Source: Buchnera aphidicola (Schlechtendalia chinensis)
GTDB taxonomy: Bacteria; Pseudomonadota; Gammaproteobacteria; Enterobacterales; Enterobacteriaceae
DNA: 64,000 nt
Direction of reading: 5' to 3'
NCBI RefSeq assembly: GCF_001648115.1
Contig: NZ_CP011299.1
Location: 496,001-560,000 of the forward strand
Below, one piece after another: positions 31,680 to 43,143 of this stretch. How positions within the stretch are numbered: position 1 is the stretch's first letter; each line of letters begins with the position of its first letter. The notes beneath the pieces are model-generated. The model did no database searches and was not told where the DNA came from. It was given only the letters and a program-made list of their open reading frames with translations. Both the position numbers and the translations under genes were made by a program.

Positions 31680-33791
31680 TTATCTATTTTCTCTTTTCTC
31701 AATAATAGAATTCGATATATTCTTAGGGGCTTCTAAATACTTTAAAAATTCCATTGAATAAGATGCGCGACCTTGCGTTTGAGAACGCAAATCAGTTGCA
31801 TATCCAAACATTTCCGATAACGGTACTTGAGCTGAAACAACTTTTCCAACTAATAAATCCTTCATACCCTCAATTACCCCTCGTCTACGATTTAAATCAC
31901 CTATTACGTCACCCATATATTCTTCTGGTGTTTCTACTTCAACTTTCATAATAGGTTCTAACAATACAGGTGTTGCTTGTTTAAAAGCACTTTTAAATGC
32001 TAAAGAAGCAGCTAGTTTAAATGCAATTTCAGAGGAATCAACATCATGATAAGACCCAAAATGCAAACGAACCTCAATATCAACAACAGGATAACCAGAC
32101 AGAGGACCGCAATTTAACTGTTCGCGTATTCCTTTATCAATAGCAGAAATATATTCTCCTGGAATGACACCTCCCTTAATATCATTTACAAATTTATAAC
32201 TTTCTTCAGTTGATCGAAAGGGCGATAAATCGATTACAACATGCCCATATTGACCACGCCCACCTGACTGTTTAATATACTTACCTTCAACATTCTTAAT
32301 AACATTTTTAATAGTTTCACGATAAGCAACCTGAGGTTGCCCTATATTAGCACTAACACTAAATTCTCTTTTCATTCTCTCAATAATTATTTCTAAATGC
32401 AATTCTCCCATTCCAGAAATAATTGTCTGATTTGATTCTTTATCTGTACTTACCCGAAAGGAAGGATCTTCCTTTGCTAACCGACTTAAAGCTATTCCCA
32501 TTTTTTCTTGATCTGCTTTAGTTTTTGGTTCAATTGCTATTGAAATTACCGGATCAGGAAAATCCATTTTTTCTAATATAATTAAATGATTAGGATCACA
32601 CAAAGTGTCTCCTGTCGATACACTTTTTAAACCAATAGCAGCAGCTATATCACCTGCTCTAACCTCCTTTATTTCTTCTCTTTTATTTGCATGCATTTGA
32701 ACAATACGTCCAAAACGCTCTTTTTGATGTTTTACTGAATTAAAAACTACATCTCCAGAATTCACTACACCTGAATAAACTCTAAAAAAAGTTAAATTTC
32801 CTACGAACGGATCTGTAGCAATTTTAAAAGCCAATGCAGAAAAAGGTTCTCGATCATTAGAATAACGAACAACTGAATCGTTTCGTACAGTTTTTGAAAT
32901 TCCTTTAATAGATTTGACATCATTAGGAGACGGTAAAAACTCAATTATAGCATCTAACAAAGCTTGAACACCTTTATTTTTAAATGCAGATCCACATGTA
33001 ACAGGAATAATTTCATTTTTTAATGTTCTTTTACGAAGAGCAAACTTTATTTCTTCCTCTGAAATTGTTTGTCCCATCAAATATCTGTCCATTAATTGTT
33101 CATCATTTTCTACCGCAGCTTCGATAAGATTTCGGTTCCATTGCTCAGATAATTCTTGTAAATAAATAGGAATATTATCATAGGTAAAAGTAACTCCTTG
33201 ATCTAAATTATTCCAATAAATTGCCTTCATTTTAATTAAATCAATAATGCCTACAAAATTTTCTTCTGATCCAATAGCTAACTGAATAGGAATAGGATTA
33301 GCACCAAGTTTTGTTTTTATTTGATTAATTACATTAAAAAAATTAGCACCCATACGATCCATTTTATTTATAAAAGCAAGTCTCGGAACATTATATTTAT
33401 TAGCTTGCCTCCATACTGTTTCAGACTGAGGTTGTACTCCACCTACAGCACAATACACCATAACAACTCCATCTAAAACTCGCATAGATCTTTCTACTTC
33501 TATGGTAAAATCCACATGCCCAGGAGTATCAATGATATTAATCCTATGTGGCAAAAATTGCTTAGCCATTCCAGACCAAAAAGTAGTAGTTGCTGCTGAA
33601 GTTATAGTAATACCTCTCTCTTGTTCTTGTTCCATCCAATCCATAGTAGCAGCACCATCATGTACTTCGCCAATTTTATGATTAACTCCTGTATAAAACA
33701 AAATACGCTCAGTAGTAGTGGTTTTTCCGGCATCTATATGAGCACTAATTCCTATATTTCGATATTGTATTATCGGCGTAGTACGTCCCAT
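31680..33791 (-). CDS. fusA: Elongation factor G
   Basis: The translocase GTPase. 703 residues (704 in E. coli). G1 AHIDAGKT at 17-24, G3 DTPGH at 88-92, G4 NKMD near 142-145. Domain IV, which enters the A site, shows as [17 protein letters not shown] near 509-525. Domains III and V are complete, ending in a short basic tail. It lies between rpsG and tuf with a 93-nt gap from rpsG. Confidence 0.98.
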   Translation of the reverse strand: MGRTTPIIQYRNIGISAHIDAGKTTTTERILFYTGVNHKIGEVHDGAATMDWMEQEQERGITITSAATTTFWSGMAKQFLPHRINIIDTPGHVDFTIEVERSMRVLDGVVMVYCAVGGVQPQSETVWRQANKYNVPRLAFINKMDRMGANFFNVINQIKTKLGANPIPIQLAIGSEENFVGIIDLIKMKAIYWNNLDQGVTFTYDNIPIYLQELSEQWNRNLIEAAVENDEQLMDRYLMGQTISEEEIKFALRKRTLKNEIIPVTCGSAFKNKGVQALLDAIIEFLPSPNDVKSIKGISKTVRNDSVVRYSNDREPFSALAFKIATDPFVGNLTFFRVYSGVVNSGDVVFNSVKHQKERFGRIVQMHANKREEIKEVRAGDIAAAIGLKSVSTGDTLCDPNHLIILEKMDFPDPVISIAIEPKTKADQEKMGIALSRLAKEDPSFRVSTDKESNQTIISGMGELHLEIIIERMKREFSVSANIGQPQVAYRETIKNVIKNVEGKYIKQSGGRGQYGHVVIDLSPFRSTEESYKFVNDIKGGVIPGEYISAIDKGIREQLNCGPLSGYPVVDIEVRLHFGSYHDVDSSEIAFKLAASLAFKSAFKQATPVLLEPIMKVEVETPEEYMGDVIGDLNRRRGVIEGMKDLLVGKVVSAQVPLSEMFGYATDLRSQTQGRASYSMEFLKYLEAPKNISNSIIEKRENR

Positions 33792-33884
33792 TATATTCCT
33801 CTAATTTAAAATCTTCATACAACTAATTCTTCTTATTTAAATCTAAATTAATTTGAAATACTCATAGCATTTGAACTAACGTAA

Positions 33885-34355
33885 CTACCAGCGGTAATGC
33901 GCAAAGGCTTTATTAGCTTCTGCCATACGATGAACTTCTTCACGTTTTTTTACAGCAGCTCCTCGACTATCTATTGCATCTAATAATTCGCTTGCTAGTT
34001 TTAAAGACATTGATTTATCGGTTCTCTTTCTAGCAGCGTCTACTATCCATCTCATAGCCAAAGCATGTCTTCGTATTAAACGAACTTCTACCGGAACCTG
34101 ATATGTGGAACCTCCAACACGACGAGACTTAACTTCAACAGTTGGACGAACATTTTCCAAAGCTAAATCAAAAGATTCTAATTCTTTCTTTTTAGTATGC
34201 TTAGATAGAACTTTCAATGCACTATATACTATCTCTTCAGCAACAGATTTCTTTCCATTAACCATTATTATGTTAATAAACTTTGCAACAATTTCAGAAG
34301 AAAATCTAGGATCTGACAAAATTTTCCGATGTCCAATAACACGGCGTCTTGGCAT
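33885..34355 (-). CDS. rpsG: 30S ribosomal protein S7
   Basis: S7 nucleates assembly of the 30S head and in E. coli represses the str operon by binding the rpsL-rpsG spacer. From ATG 34355 ([12 protein letters not shown]) there are 156 residues, the length of the short E. coli B form. GGAG is 6 nt upstream. [20 protein letters not shown] near 79-98 is conserved and the C-terminus [15 protein letters not shown] contacts mRNA. The spacer to rpsL is 80 nt and A/T-rich; I did not recognise an S7-binding fold. Confidence 0.97.
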   Translation of the reverse strand: MPRRRVIGHRKILSDPRFSSEIVAKFINIIMVNGKKSVAEEIVYSALKVLSKHTKKKELESFDLALENVRPTVEVKSRRVGGSTYQVPVEVRLIRRHALAMRWIVDAARKRTDKSMSLKLASELLDAIDSRGAAVKKREEVHRMAEANKAFAHYRW

Positions 34356-34435
34356 AATATACTCCAAATAAATAATTATCTAAAAATTGATATTCCTTTT
34401 AAACATATTCATAATTTTAAAAAATTCTAATTTTT

Positions 34436-34807
34436 TTATTTTTGTTTTTTAGCGCCATATTTAGAACGACTTTGTTTTCTATCTTTTACACCGGAACAAT
34501 CTAATGCTCCTCGTACTACATGATAACGAACTCCAGGTAAATCTTTTACTCGTCCTCCTCGAATTAAAATTACCGAATGTTCTTGCAAATTATGACCTTC
34601 TCCACCAATATACGCAGTGACCTCAAAACCATTAGTTAAACGTACTCTACAAACTTTTCGCAACGCAGAATTAGGTTTTTTAGGAGTAGTTGTATAAACC
34701 CTAATACATACACCTCTCTTCTGAGGACACTTTTTTAAAGCTGGAACATTGTTTTTTATAACCTTTCGTAAACGAGGTTTACGGACTAATTGATTAATTG
34801 TAGTCAT
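34436..34807 (-). CDS. rpsL: 30S ribosomal protein S12
   Basis: S12 is at the decoding centre. 123 residues (124 in E. coli). The streptomycin-related lysines are wild-type: K43 in [12 protein letters not shown] and K88 in [14 protein letters not shown]89 next to K88 is the methylthiolated aspartate of E. coli; rimO is not in this window. It starts the str operon; tusB ends 88 nt upstream and may be read through. Confidence 0.98.
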   Translation of the reverse strand: MTTINQLVRKPRLRKVIKNNVPALKKCPQKRGVCIRVYTTTPKKPNSALRKVCRVRLTNGFEVTAYIGGEGHNLQEHSVILIRGGRVKDLPGVRYHVVRGALDCSGVKDRKQSRSKYGAKKQK

Positions 34808-34895
34808 AAAAACCTTAATTGTTTATTTAAAATATTTGTACAAAAATTTTTATATGATATAATTTTTAGCATGATAAAAATTGAACTTTTAAATA

Positions 34896-35183
34896 TCACC
34901 AAGACATTTGTGTTTTATTCTTATTAGTTAAATATACAAATTGCACATAGTCTATAATATTAACTTCATTAGACACCATCCCTTGAATACCACGCGCATA
35001 AATATCTTGTTTTATAGCATACATATTTACTGAAATAGACAATAATTTATTAATGAAAATATTATTTTCTACCATAACTATTACACTATCTTGTAGTGCA
35101 ACTAAATCGTCTTCAGCCCGTAAAAAATCTATTAATAACATTATATCCATTTGAAAAGGAGAACGCATTAAAATGTGTAACAT
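34896..35183 (-). CDS. tusB: Sulfur relay protein TusB
   Basis: TusB is part of the TusBCD complex (a dimer of trimers) that carries sulfur from TusA to TusE and MnmA for 2-thiouridine at tRNA position 34. 95 residues, as in E. coli. MLHILMRSPFQMDIM at the start and IYARGIQGMVSN near 61-72 followed by SQMAW-like TQMSW at the end identify it. TusB itself lacks a catalytic cysteine. It is last in tusDCB and is followed by rpsL as in enterobacteria. Confidence 0.93.
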   Translation of the reverse strand: MLHILMRSPFQMDIMLLIDFLRAEDDLVALQDSVIVMVENNIFINKLLSISVNMYAIKQDIYARGIQGMVSNEVNIIDYVQFVYLTNKNKTQMSW

Positions 35184-35197
35184 ATTTAATTAATCCC

Positions 35198-35557
35198 TTA
35201 AAAATTGATAATTAAATCATAATTATTTAATTTTTTTCGTATACATTTTCTATTTATAAAAAAAACTTTCAGTAAAAAATCACGCTTATACGATAATCCG
35301 CGTTCAATTAACGAACTTTTACAATAGTAAAACTTATTAATTTTAAAAAGAGGAAGAATACCAAATGATGCCGTATAATTTCGCGATAAAATGTGCTCAG
35401 GACACTGACATTTCATTAATTGAAATACACCATCACCGATAAAAAAAATAGAAACATTCTGATTAATCGTAGAAATAGATAAAACAGAATCCAATCCTTC
35501 TCGACTTAAACTAGTACCATGGGGTACACGAGAAAAAACAAAAGCTATATTTTTCAT
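35198..35557 (-). CDS. tusC: Sulfur relay protein TusC
   Basis: Middle subunit of TusBCD. From ATG 35557 (MKNIAFVFSRVPHGTS) there are 119 residues, as in E. coli; the frame also starts with a GTG at 35569 that shares one base with the tusD stop. SREGLDSVLS near 18-27 and FFIGDGVFQLM near 38-48 are conserved. The C-terminal half is divergent, retaining RGLSYKRDF and the final NYDLIINF. Confidence 0.92.
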   Translation of the reverse strand: MKNIAFVFSRVPHGTSLSREGLDSVLSISTINQNVSIFFIGDGVFQLMKCQCPEHILSRNYTASFGILPLFKINKFYYCKSSLIERGLSYKRDFLLKVFFINRKCIRKKLNNYDLIINF

Positions 35558-35568
35558 GAAATTAATCA

Positions 35569-35955
35569 CTAAAATTGCATGACACGATCACTAACTTCTA
35601 TGTATTTTACTAATTCACTCAATCCAGAGAAACAGAAAGATGATTTAGAGTCATCTAATCGTGTTGAGAATTTGTTATCAATTTTTGTATCTATCACTCC
35701 TCTCCTACGTGCAGCACTAACACATACATTTAATTTTACAGAATGAGTACAGCATAAGCTTGTCCATTTTTTGAACAAATTACATTCATCAGGAGGAAAA
35801 GATGCTAATTTATTGGCATTTAATGCTCCATCGCAATAAAAAAAAACGCTTAATAATTCATTTTTACTTGCTATAATAGCATGAGAAAATAAAAAAGCAG
35901 TACTAGAATTTTGAGTTCCATAAGGAGGACCAGAAACTAAAATCGTATATTTCAT
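35569..35955 (-). CDS. tusD: Sulfur relay protein TusD (catalytic subunit)
   Basis: TusD carries the active cysteine that accepts persulfide sulfur; it is C78 here (LNVCVSAARRRG), the same position as in E. coli. 128 residues, as in E. coli. Start KYTILVSGPPYGTQNSS and end DRVMQF are conserved. First of the tusDCB operon. The complete BCD set implies that mnm5s2U34 is still made; tusA, tusE and mnmA are outside the window. Confidence 0.95.
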   Translation of the reverse strand: MKYTILVSGPPYGTQNSSTAFLFSHAIIASKNELLSVFFYCDGALNANKLASFPPDECNLFKKWTSLCCTHSVKLNVCVSAARRRGVIDTKIDNKFSTRLDDSKSSFCFSGLSELVKYIEVSDRVMQF

Positions 35956-36012
35956 CTTATAACCTGAACTTTATTTTAAAAAAATATATATTAAAATAGA
36001 ACACTAATTACA

Positions 36013-36780
36013 TCATCGTGAACTAGGTTGTACATTAATTAATTCTACATCAAATATTAAAGTAGAATTTCCTGGAATTCCAGATACTCCTTTTGTTCCA
36101 TATGCTAATGAAGGTGGAATTATTAATTCAATTCGACCTCCTTCCTTTATATATTTTAATCCCTCTTGCCAACCTAAAATCACACTGTTTAAAGGAAACG
36201 ATAATGGTTTTCCTCTTTTATAAGAATTATCAAATTCCTGACCATTAGTTAATGTGCCAATATAATTAACAGTAACAATATCATTCTTATTTGGACTTAG
36301 CCCTTTTCCTTCTCTTTTTATTAAAAATACTAAACCCGTACTCGAACGTTTCGCGTGTTTTGTAACTAAAATCTTTTCTGCATATTTTTCTCCTTCAATA
36401 GCATTCTTTTTGAGTATTTTATTTTCTATATTATCCTCTAAAATTGACAATTTCTTTTCTAATTTATTTAATATTTGAGAAACCATTTTGGAAGATAATT
36501 TAGATTTAAATAAAATCGAATCTTTAATTCCCGATAAAAAAACATCTTTTCTAAGATAAACTCCCAACTTACTCTGATCTAAAAAAAGATTGCTTGCATA
36601 ATTTCCTAAAGAAACACCTAATGCATAAGACCATTGATCAAATTCGTTCTTAAAAGGTTCATTAACAGATGTATTTGAAAAAGATGACGCTATTGTAGAA
36701 CCTATTTCTTTAGAATTTATCGTAGAAGTAAAAAATGTCATAAATAACATTACTATTCCCTTAATTAAAAACGAAAACAT
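36013..36780 (-). CDS. fkpA: Periplasmic FKBP-type peptidyl-prolyl isomerase FkpA
   Basis: This is a folding helper exported to the periplasm. A signal peptide covers about the first 23 residues (hydrophobic FLIKGIVMLFMTFF). An alpha-helical dimerisation domain follows, about 25-140, and the FKBP domain is at about 144-252 with VTVNYIGTLTNGQEFDNS, GWQEGLKYI and PSLAYGTKG. 255 residues against 270 in E. coli. The active-site aspartate of EFDNS and tyrosine of PSLAYG are kept. It follows a long A/T-rich region and precedes tusD by 57 nt. A rare periplasmic chaperone in a cell with little envelope. Confidence 0.94.
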   Translation of the reverse strand: MFSFLIKGIVMLFMTFFTSTINSKEIGSTIASSFSNTSVNEPFKNEFDQWSYALGVSLGNYASNLFLDQSKLGVYLRKDVFLSGIKDSILFKSKLSSKMVSQILNKLEKKLSILEDNIENKILKKNAIEGEKYAEKILVTKHAKRSSTGLVFLIKREGKGLSPNKNDIVTVNYIGTLTNGQEFDNSYKRGKPLSFPLNSVILGWQEGLKYIKEGGRIELIIPPSLAYGTKGVSGIPGNSTLIFDVELINVQPSSR

Positions 36781-37648
36781 GATCTCTCCAAAAAAAAAAA
36801 TAAAGTATTGTTTTACAAAATAGTCAATTATTAACTAGTGCAATTACTAATAAAAATTTTAAACAATTAAAAAATTTTCAAAAATAATACAAAATATAAA
36901 AATATGAAAATAACAAATTTTTGAAAAATTTATTTAAATGTATAAATTTAAAAAAGTATAAAAACTAGAAAAATTTTTGACAATATGCTGTAAATATAAA
37001 GAAAAATTTTAAATTTTTTTAAAAGGCATGCATAATACTACATGAAGTACATTTAAATTGATGTGATTCTCACATGATAATATATAATTTAATTATAAAA
37101 ATTTCGAAGTATAATTAAAATCTTAACTATGTAAACTTTTAAAAATAATACAATTCATTTTTTAAACATGACTAAAATGTAAAATCACTAACTCGTTTTG
37201 CATAAATATAATACTATCAATATTATCAAAAAACTAATGATAACTTAACTGCTTTGTTAACACAAACATTAACTTATCTTAACAATCTAAATATTTTTTC
37301 AAAAATTTAATACAATTTAATAACGTTCCAAAAAATTAAAAATTTTTCTTCATCAAACATAAAAAATACTTGTAAAATTTTTACATAAGAAATAAAAAAA
37401 CACAATCAACGAAATATTTGAAAATATACTTTTCCTATATTTATTATATTTTAATATATGTAAATTATAATACACTAATTCAATTTTTTTTTGAATAAAG
37501 AACATTCTTAAAATTATTAAAAAATAAAATCCGTATTAATCTAAATTAATAAACAGTTATCATTGTTCTATAAGAATTATAAATATACTATTAACTTTAT
37601 AATATATAGAAATTCATTAAAAAATATATTCCACGGAAACTTAAAATA
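36781..37648. other. 868-nt AT-rich region between fkpA and tsgA
   Basis: It holds the divergent promoters of fkpA and tsgA and nothing else I recognise. In E. coli slyX, slyD and other genes lie beside fkpA; any remnant is too eroded to call by eye. A small stem ATGTGA/TCACAT near 37061-37075 is the only GC-containing symmetry. Confidence 0.5.
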
Positions 37649-38803
37649 ATGAAAAAAAATATTATCGGACTTACTTGTATCAGTTTTTGTTCTTACGCTT
37701 TAACTGGAGCACTAATTATTGTAACTGGAATAATCTTAGAAAACGTATCTAAATATTTCGGAATACCTATTGCTAGAATGAGTAATACCTTTACTTTTTT
37801 AAATGCCGGAATCCTAATTGCTATTTTTTTAAACTCATGGTTAATAAATATTTTTACATTAAAAAAACAACTAATAATGGGATTTTTTCTTACAATAATA
37901 GCTATATGGATTTTAATGTTTTACCATACTATTGCATTGTTTTCCTTAAGTATATTTATTTTAGGAATAGTGAGTGGTGTAACTATGTCAATAGGCACCT
38001 TTTTAATAACTAATTTATATAAAGGTAGCAAGAGAGCTTCTATATTACTACTCACTGATTCATGCTTCAGTATGTCGGGAATCACGTTTCCAATTATTTC
38101 AACTTTTTTAATTTTCAATCACATTACGTGGTATTGGATTTATCCTCTGATAGGAATTTTTTATTTAATTATATTTATACTAACGTTAAATTTAAAATTT
38201 CCTAAATTAACATATACTAAAATTAAAAACGATAATTATAAAAATCAATGGAACATTTCCATTATTTTGTTATCAATATCAGCACTTCTGTACATATTAG
38301 GACAACTAAGTTTTATATCATGGATTCCAGAATATGTCATAAAATCAATTCATTTAAATATTATTCAATCTGGAAAACTAGTAAGTAACTTCTGGATGTC
38401 ATACATGATAGGAATGTGGGTATTTAGCGTCATATTAAAATATTTTAATTTAAAGAACATAATTATATTTTTAACAGGAATATCAACACTATTAATGTAT
38501 ATATTCAACCACGTGCATAGTTATTTTTTACTACAATTTTTTATAATTTCATTAGGTTTTTTTTCTAGCGCAATCTATACTATTATCATCACTTTAGCTT
38601 CTCAACAAACTAAAAAACCTTCTCCTAAAATTATTAACTTAATCTTAACTAGTGGTACGATAGGAACACTATTAACTTTTATCGTAACAGGACCAATTGT
38701 AAAGCATTCCGGATTTATATCAGCTTTAATAACATCTAACATATTATATGGAATTGTATTTTTAATATCTTTAATAAATTTAATTAGCACAAAAAAAATC
38801 TAG
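37649..38803 (+). CDS. tsgA: Major facilitator transporter TsgA
   Basis: A 12-helix inner-membrane permease of the MFS. 384 residues against 393 in E. coli. Matches E. coli TsgA closely: [14 protein letters not shown] near 16-29, [18 protein letters not shown] near 45-62, [14 protein letters not shown] near 110-123, [15 protein letters not shown] [15 protein letters not shown] near 243-257 and [19 protein letters not shown] near 300-318. The substrate is unknown; E. coli TsgA was named for tellurite/selenite phenotypes. It is one of few transporters kept by Buchnera. Its stop codon interlocks with that of trpS on the other strand. Confidence 0.95.
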   Translation: MKKNIIGLTCISFCSYALTGALIIVTGIILENVSKYFGIPIARMSNTFTFLNAGILIAIFLNSWLINIFTLKKQLIMGFFLTIIAIWILMFYHTIALFSLSIFILGIVSGVTMSIGTFLITNLYKGSKRASILLLTDSCFSMSGITFPIISTFLIFNHITWYWIYPLIGIFYLIIFILTLNLKFPKLTYTKIKNDNYKNQWNISIILLSISALLYILGQLSFISWIPEYVIKSIHLNIIQSGKLVSNFWMSYMIGMWVFSVILKYFNLKNIIIFLTGISTLLMYIFNHVHSYFLLQFFIISLGFFSSAIYTIIITLASQQTKKPSPKIINLILTSGTIGTLLTFIVTGPIVKHSGFISALITSNILYGIVFLISLINLISTKKI

Positions 38804-39801
38804 ATTAATCCTATTGCGCTCTTTACTTTTTTTAGCATTGTATCTGCTTTTATGCACGCCTTGAATGCACCATCATTTAATATTTTTTTTAAATAATCTT
38901 CATTTTTTCTATAATAAAAATATGAAGATTGCAAATTCTTTATAAAATCAGATATGACTTCAATTATATCTGATTTAAAATCCTGATACGACTTTCCAGA
39001 AAATTCTAATTCTAAATTAGATATAGTTCTATCAGTTAAACCAGAAAAAATATTAAGCAAATTCGATATTCCCTTTTTATTAATTATATCATAATGAATG
39101 CTAGGAGGACTATTTGAATCAGTAACAGCTAACGCTATTTTTTTAGAAATACTATCTATACTTTCTAATAAAAAAATGACATTATTACGATTAGAATCAG
39201 ATTTAGACATCTTTTTATCAGGATCCAGTAACGATAAAATATTGCAATTACGTCCAAAAACATACTTATCAGGAATTGTAAATATGTTTCCATAACATGA
39301 ATTAAATCTACGTGCAATATTTCTAGTTAATTCCAAATGTTGAATTTGATCATGACCAATAGGAACAACATTCGTATCATATAGCAAAATATCAGATGCC
39401 ATCAAAACAGGATAATTTAACAATCCAGAATTAATATTTTTAATACTTCTTTTGGATTTGTTCTTAAATTGCGTCATCCGTGATAATTCTCCACAATAAG
39501 TATAACAATTCAAAAACCAATTTAACTGTGCATGTTGATGAACATGTGACTGAAGAAAAATAATATTTTTGCGTGGATTAATTCCACACGCTAAATACAA
39601 AGAAACAGTATCTAATATGTTTTTCCGTAATTCAGAAGACACATGACGTATAGTAATAGCATGAAGATCGGCAATACAATAAAAACATGTATAACTATTC
39701 TGCATTTTAATCCACTGACGTATAACACCAACATAATTTCCTATAGTTAACTGCCCAGATGGTTGTATAGCACTAAATACAATTTTCTTTAAAACATTCA
39801 C
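38800..39801 (-). CDS. trpS: Tryptophanyl-tRNA synthetase
   Basis: A class Ic synthetase. 333 residues (334 in E. coli). The HIGH-type signature is TIGN 19-22 in [15 protein letters not shown], and KMSKS is at 197-201. DLHAITI near 45-51 and [19 protein letters not shown] near 149-167 form the active site. It converges on tsgA with both stop codons inside one CTAG. rpe lies upstream 67 nt away; gph, which lies between in E. coli, is gone. Confidence 0.97.
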   Translation of the reverse strand: MNVLKKIVFSAIQPSGQLTIGNYVGVIRQWIKMQNSYTCFYCIADLHAITIRHVSSELRKNILDTVSLYLACGINPRKNIIFLQSHVHQHAQLNWFLNCYTYCGELSRMTQFKNKSKRSIKNINSGLLNYPVLMASDILLYDTNVVPIGHDQIQHLELTRNIARRFNSCYGNIFTIPDKYVFGRNCNILSLLDPDKKMSKSDSNRNNVIFLLESIDSISKKIALAVTDSNSPPSIHYDIINKKGISNLLNIFSGLTDRTISNLELEFSGKSYQDFKSDIIEVISDFIKNLQSSYFYYRKNEDYLKKILNDGAFKACIKADTMLKKVKSAIGLI

Positions 39802-39868
39802 TATGTCTATTCCATATAAAAATATTATATAATTTTTTAATACAACATATCATAAAATTGTAACAATT

Positions 39869-40531
39869 TTAAAAAACTAATTGATCACGCATTTCTTTAA
39901 TAGTTTTTAAATAACTTTTTGATTTAAAAATAGCTGATCCAATAACTAAAATATTTGCCCCATACGACGCAACTTTTTGAATATTTGTTAAATTTATACC
40001 TCCATCAACTTCTAAAAAAATTTTTCGATTACTTTTATCAATAAGTTTACGAACTTTTAATAATTTCTTAAACGTACTTGGTATGAACTCTTGTCCTGAA
40101 AATCCAGGATTAACCGACATTAATAATATTATGTCTAATTTTTCAATAACATATTCTAAAACACCCAAAGAAGTAGCAGGATTAATAGCTATACCTGCTT
40201 TGCAACCACAACTTTTAATCAACTCTAAAGACCTATCTAAATGATTAGTTGACTCAGGATGAATAGTAATAAAATCAGCTCCTGCTTTTGAAAATTGAAC
40301 AATTAAACTATCTACCGGTGTAACCATAAGATGAACGTCGATAATAGATGTAATTCCAAAATTGCGAATAGACTGCAATACCATAGGTCCAAAAGTTAAA
40401 TTAGGAACATAATGATTATCCATTACGTCAAAATGAATGATATCTCCTCCTGATTTCAATACATTTTTAATCTCTTCTCCTATTCGAGAGCAATCTGCAG
40501 ATAAAATAGAAGGTGCTAACAAAATTTTCAT
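39869..40531 (-). CDS. rpe: Ribulose-5-phosphate 3-epimerase
   Basis: The TIM-barrel metalloenzyme interconverts ribulose-5-P and xylulose-5-P in the pentose phosphate path. 220 residues from ATG 40531 ([13 protein letters not shown]), preceded by AGGAAA; the frame from 40567 is an unneeded extension. Metal ligands H33 and D35 ([12 protein letters not shown]), H65 in DVHLMV and the late aspartate in EVDGG are present. E. coli has 225 residues. Confidence 0.96.
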   Translation of the reverse strand: MKILLAPSILSADCSRIGEEIKNVLKSGGDIIHFDVMDNHYVPNLTFGPMVLQSIRNFGITSIIDVHLMVTPVDSLIVQFSKAGADFITIHPESTNHLDRSLELIKSCGCKAGIAINPATSLGVLEYVIEKLDIILLMSVNPGFSGQEFIPSTFKKLLKVRKLIDKSNRKIFLEVDGGINLTNIQKVASYGANILVIGSAIFKSKSYLKTIKEMRDQLVF

Positions 40532-40788
40532 TATATTTCCTAAAACAATTTTATAAACTAATGTCAAAAAAATAACGCATTTTTATAAAATACTGTAAAA
40601 AATTTCTTATTTCTGTTTTATATATCAAAAAAATAATGTTTATATCTTTATGAGATTTAATTCTATATTGTTTAAACAACATTTTTATACACAAATTACT
40701 GAAAAAATCTTTATTAATAGCATTCATGTACTCTTAATTAAATTTCATAGAATGAATAAATACACAAAATTAAAAACAAATCTAAAAC

Positions 40789-41886
40789 CTACGTTTTTTT
40801 ACAATTGTTAATTGCTAACGTCAATATACTTTTACTTATGTTAGAACGAATAACTGATTTTCCTATAGAAATGGGTAATATTAATCTTACTATACCAGAC
40901 ATAACCTTTTTATCTCTCATAAAATTTTTAAAATAAGAATCAAAATTCATATTATCCGGGCCATATATTGGAAGACCTGTCTTTTTTAATAAATTAACAA
41001 TTTTGTTTTTTTCAAAAATACTTAATAATCCTAATAATACAGACGTTTCAGATGCCATAACCATTCCAACGGACACTGCTTCTCCATGCAACCATTTTCC
41101 ATAACCTAAATGAGTTTCTATAGCATGTCCATACGTATGTCCAAAATTTAACAAAGCTCGAAAATGATGTTCTCTCTCATCCTGTTCCACAATCATTTTT
41201 TTAATAACGCAACATTTATAAATACAATACGATAACGCTTTCATGTCTAACTTTAATACGAAATCAATATTTTCTTCCAACCAATTAAAAAAATCACTAT
41301 CAAAAGCGATGGCATATTTTATAACTTCTGCCATTCCAGATATCAATTGATTTTTTGGTAAAGTAGATAAAAAATCAAGGTTTACAATAACTGAAGTAGG
41401 TTGCCAAAATGAACCAATCATGTTTTTACCAAGAACATGATTTACAGATGTTTTTCCACCAATAGACGCATCTACTTGAGATAATAATGTAGTAGGAATT
41501 TGTATAAATTTAATTCCACGTTGATATATTGAAGCTACAAAACCAGTGATATCACCAATAACTCCACCTCCTAATGCTATTAAGACGGTATCTCGTCCAT
41601 GAAAATTTTTTAATAACTTTGAAATAATGCGATCAACCGAACTAAAGTTTTTACTAGATTCACCGTCTGGTAAAATACAACAATCTAATTTCACTCCTAA
41701 ATTTTTTAAACAAGAACAAACACTATTTCCCCAGATTTTAAATATTATGTTACTGCTAACTAACATAACTTTATCATCTGACTTTAAAGGAGAAAAAATA
41801 TTATCTGATATAAATATGGATGATCCAATATGAATGAAATAAGTTCGACTTCCTAAAATTACTTCTAATTTTTTCAATATTGTCAT
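40789..41886 (-). CDS. aroB: 3-dehydroquinate synthase
   Basis: The second shikimate step, DAHP to 3-dehydroquinate, with NAD and a metal. 365 residues (362 in E. coli). The NAD loop GGGVIGDITGFVA is at about 104-116, TTLLSQVDASIGGKTSVNH follows at about 131-149, and metal-binding histidines lie in NFGHTYGHAIE and WLHGEAVSVG. It is 35 nt after aroK, forming an aroK-aroB unit. It supports aromatic amino-acid supply to the host. dam and damX, found after aroB in E. coli, are absent. Confidence 0.97.
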   Translation of the reverse strand: MTILKKLEVILGSRTYFIHIGSSIFISDNIFSPLKSDDKVMLVSSNIIFKIWGNSVCSCLKNLGVKLDCCILPDGESSKNFSSVDRIISKLLKNFHGRDTVLIALGGGVIGDITGFVASIYQRGIKFIQIPTTLLSQVDASIGGKTSVNHVLGKNMIGSFWQPTSVIVNLDFLSTLPKNQLISGMAEVIKYAIAFDSDFFNWLEENIDFVLKLDMKALSYCIYKCCVIKKMIVEQDEREHHFRALLNFGHTYGHAIETHLGYGKWLHGEAVSVGMVMASETSVLLGLLSIFEKNKIVNLLKKTGLPIYGPDNMNFDSYFKNFMRDKKVMSGIVRLILPISIGKSVIRSNISKSILTLAINNCKKT

Positions 41887-41921
41887 ACTCCAAAAAAAAT
41901 ATTGTGTAAAAAACTCAAAAA

Positions 41922-42446
41922 CTAAATTGTGTTTAAAACATTTATAATATGGAATACCACTGATTTAACACTCTTTTCACCCATTTTAATAACAATATCA
42001 GCTATTTCCTCATATAAATGATTTCTCTCATTAGATAATTTTTCTAAAATAGTTCTTACAGGCACATTCTTTATTTGTAATAAAGGCCTCTTTTTATCCT
42101 TTTGAGTTCTAGAAATTTGTTGTTCTATAGAAGTTTCTAAATACACTACAAAACCACGAGATGACAATTTATTTCTAGTTTCCTTTGACTTAATAGAACC
42201 TCCTCCTGTGGCTAACACAATCCCTTGCTTATTAGTCAAATCGCTAATAATTTGTTTTTCACGATTTCTAAATCCTAATTCACCTTCCAAATCAAATACC
42301 CAACTGATGTCAGCACCAGTACGCCTTTCTATCTCTTGATCAGAATCATAAAATTCCATATTTAATCTTTGAGACAACTGACGACCAATAGTACTCTTGC
42401 CGGCACCCATAGGGCCAATTAGGAAGATATTTCTTTTTTCTGCCAT
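41922..42446 (-). CDS. aroK: Shikimate kinase I
   Basis: The fifth shikimate step. 174 residues (173 in E. coli). P-loop GPMGAGKST 11-19; substrate-binding D34 and D36, R60 and GGG 81-83; LID region with [10 protein letters not shown] near 114-123. It is the first gene of aroK-aroB. In E. coli hofMNOPQ precede it; here the upstream 697 nt are non-coding. Confidence 0.97.
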   Translation of the reverse strand: MAEKRNIFLIGPMGAGKSTIGRQLSQRLNMEFYDSDQEIERRTGADISWVFDLEGELGFRNREKQIISDLTNKQGIVLATGGGSIKSKETRNKLSSRGFVVYLETSIEQQISRTQKDKKRPLLQIKNVPVRTILEKLSNERNHLYEEIADIVIKMGEKSVKSVVFHIINVLNTI

Positions 42447-43143
42447 TTTTTGTAATGTTATTTAAAATAATTTGTTAGTAATAACCATGCACAGTTAATT
42501 TCACTGGCAGGAGATAAAATGCGTAATATATTATTCCTCAATAAAAAAAATTATCCAAAAAAATTAAAATAATAATGAAAACTATCACTAATTTGAGTAT
42601 AAAATATAGTATGTTCTATAATATATAAAAAATGATTGAATTTGAATTCAACAAAATTTTTTTGTGTAATTAAATGTAGAATACTTTTATTTTAAAGTTC
42701 TATCAGTATCATTACTCTTATTAAAAAAAATTCCAGTTATCAACATTTTTTTTATTAATTACACACTTCAAAAATAATAATGAATAAAATGTCAAAAATA
42801 AATATACTAATATTCTAATTACATTAAATAAATTTTGTGTTTACAATAAATGTATAAAAATTTATACTTTTAAAATTAATATTTAGAAAATGTTATCTCA
42901 TAAAATTATCTTTACTTTAAAAATTATAAAATGATAAATATAAAATATGAAATATAAAATATGAATATTAAATTAAATCAAATAAATTAAAATTAACACT
43001 ATCTATAAATTGGACTAGTTAAAAACTAAATATAGTTCAAAATCAATATTTGATAAAAAGTTTCTAATTCTCAATTTTTATTGTATACTATATCGCAAAA
43101 TAATGAAAAAATATTTTAATTGTAAAAACTAAAAACACCCTTA
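42447..43143. other. AT-rich region between aroK and tRNA-Ser
   Basis: About 700 nt, nearly all A and T. A short open frame at 42519-42572 (17 codons, start MRNILFLNKK) has an AGGAG site 5 nt ahead, but no relative I recognise. A 14-nt tandem duplication is at 42936-42963. Promoters for aroK and tRNA-Ser must be inside; boxes were not placed. Confidence 0.45.
42936..42963. repeat. Two-copy 14-nt tandem repeat
   Basis: AAATATAAAATATG occurs twice in direct succession (42936-42949 and 42950-42963), with a partial third copy. It is intergenic and low-complexity, likely made by replication slippage. Confidence 0.8.
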
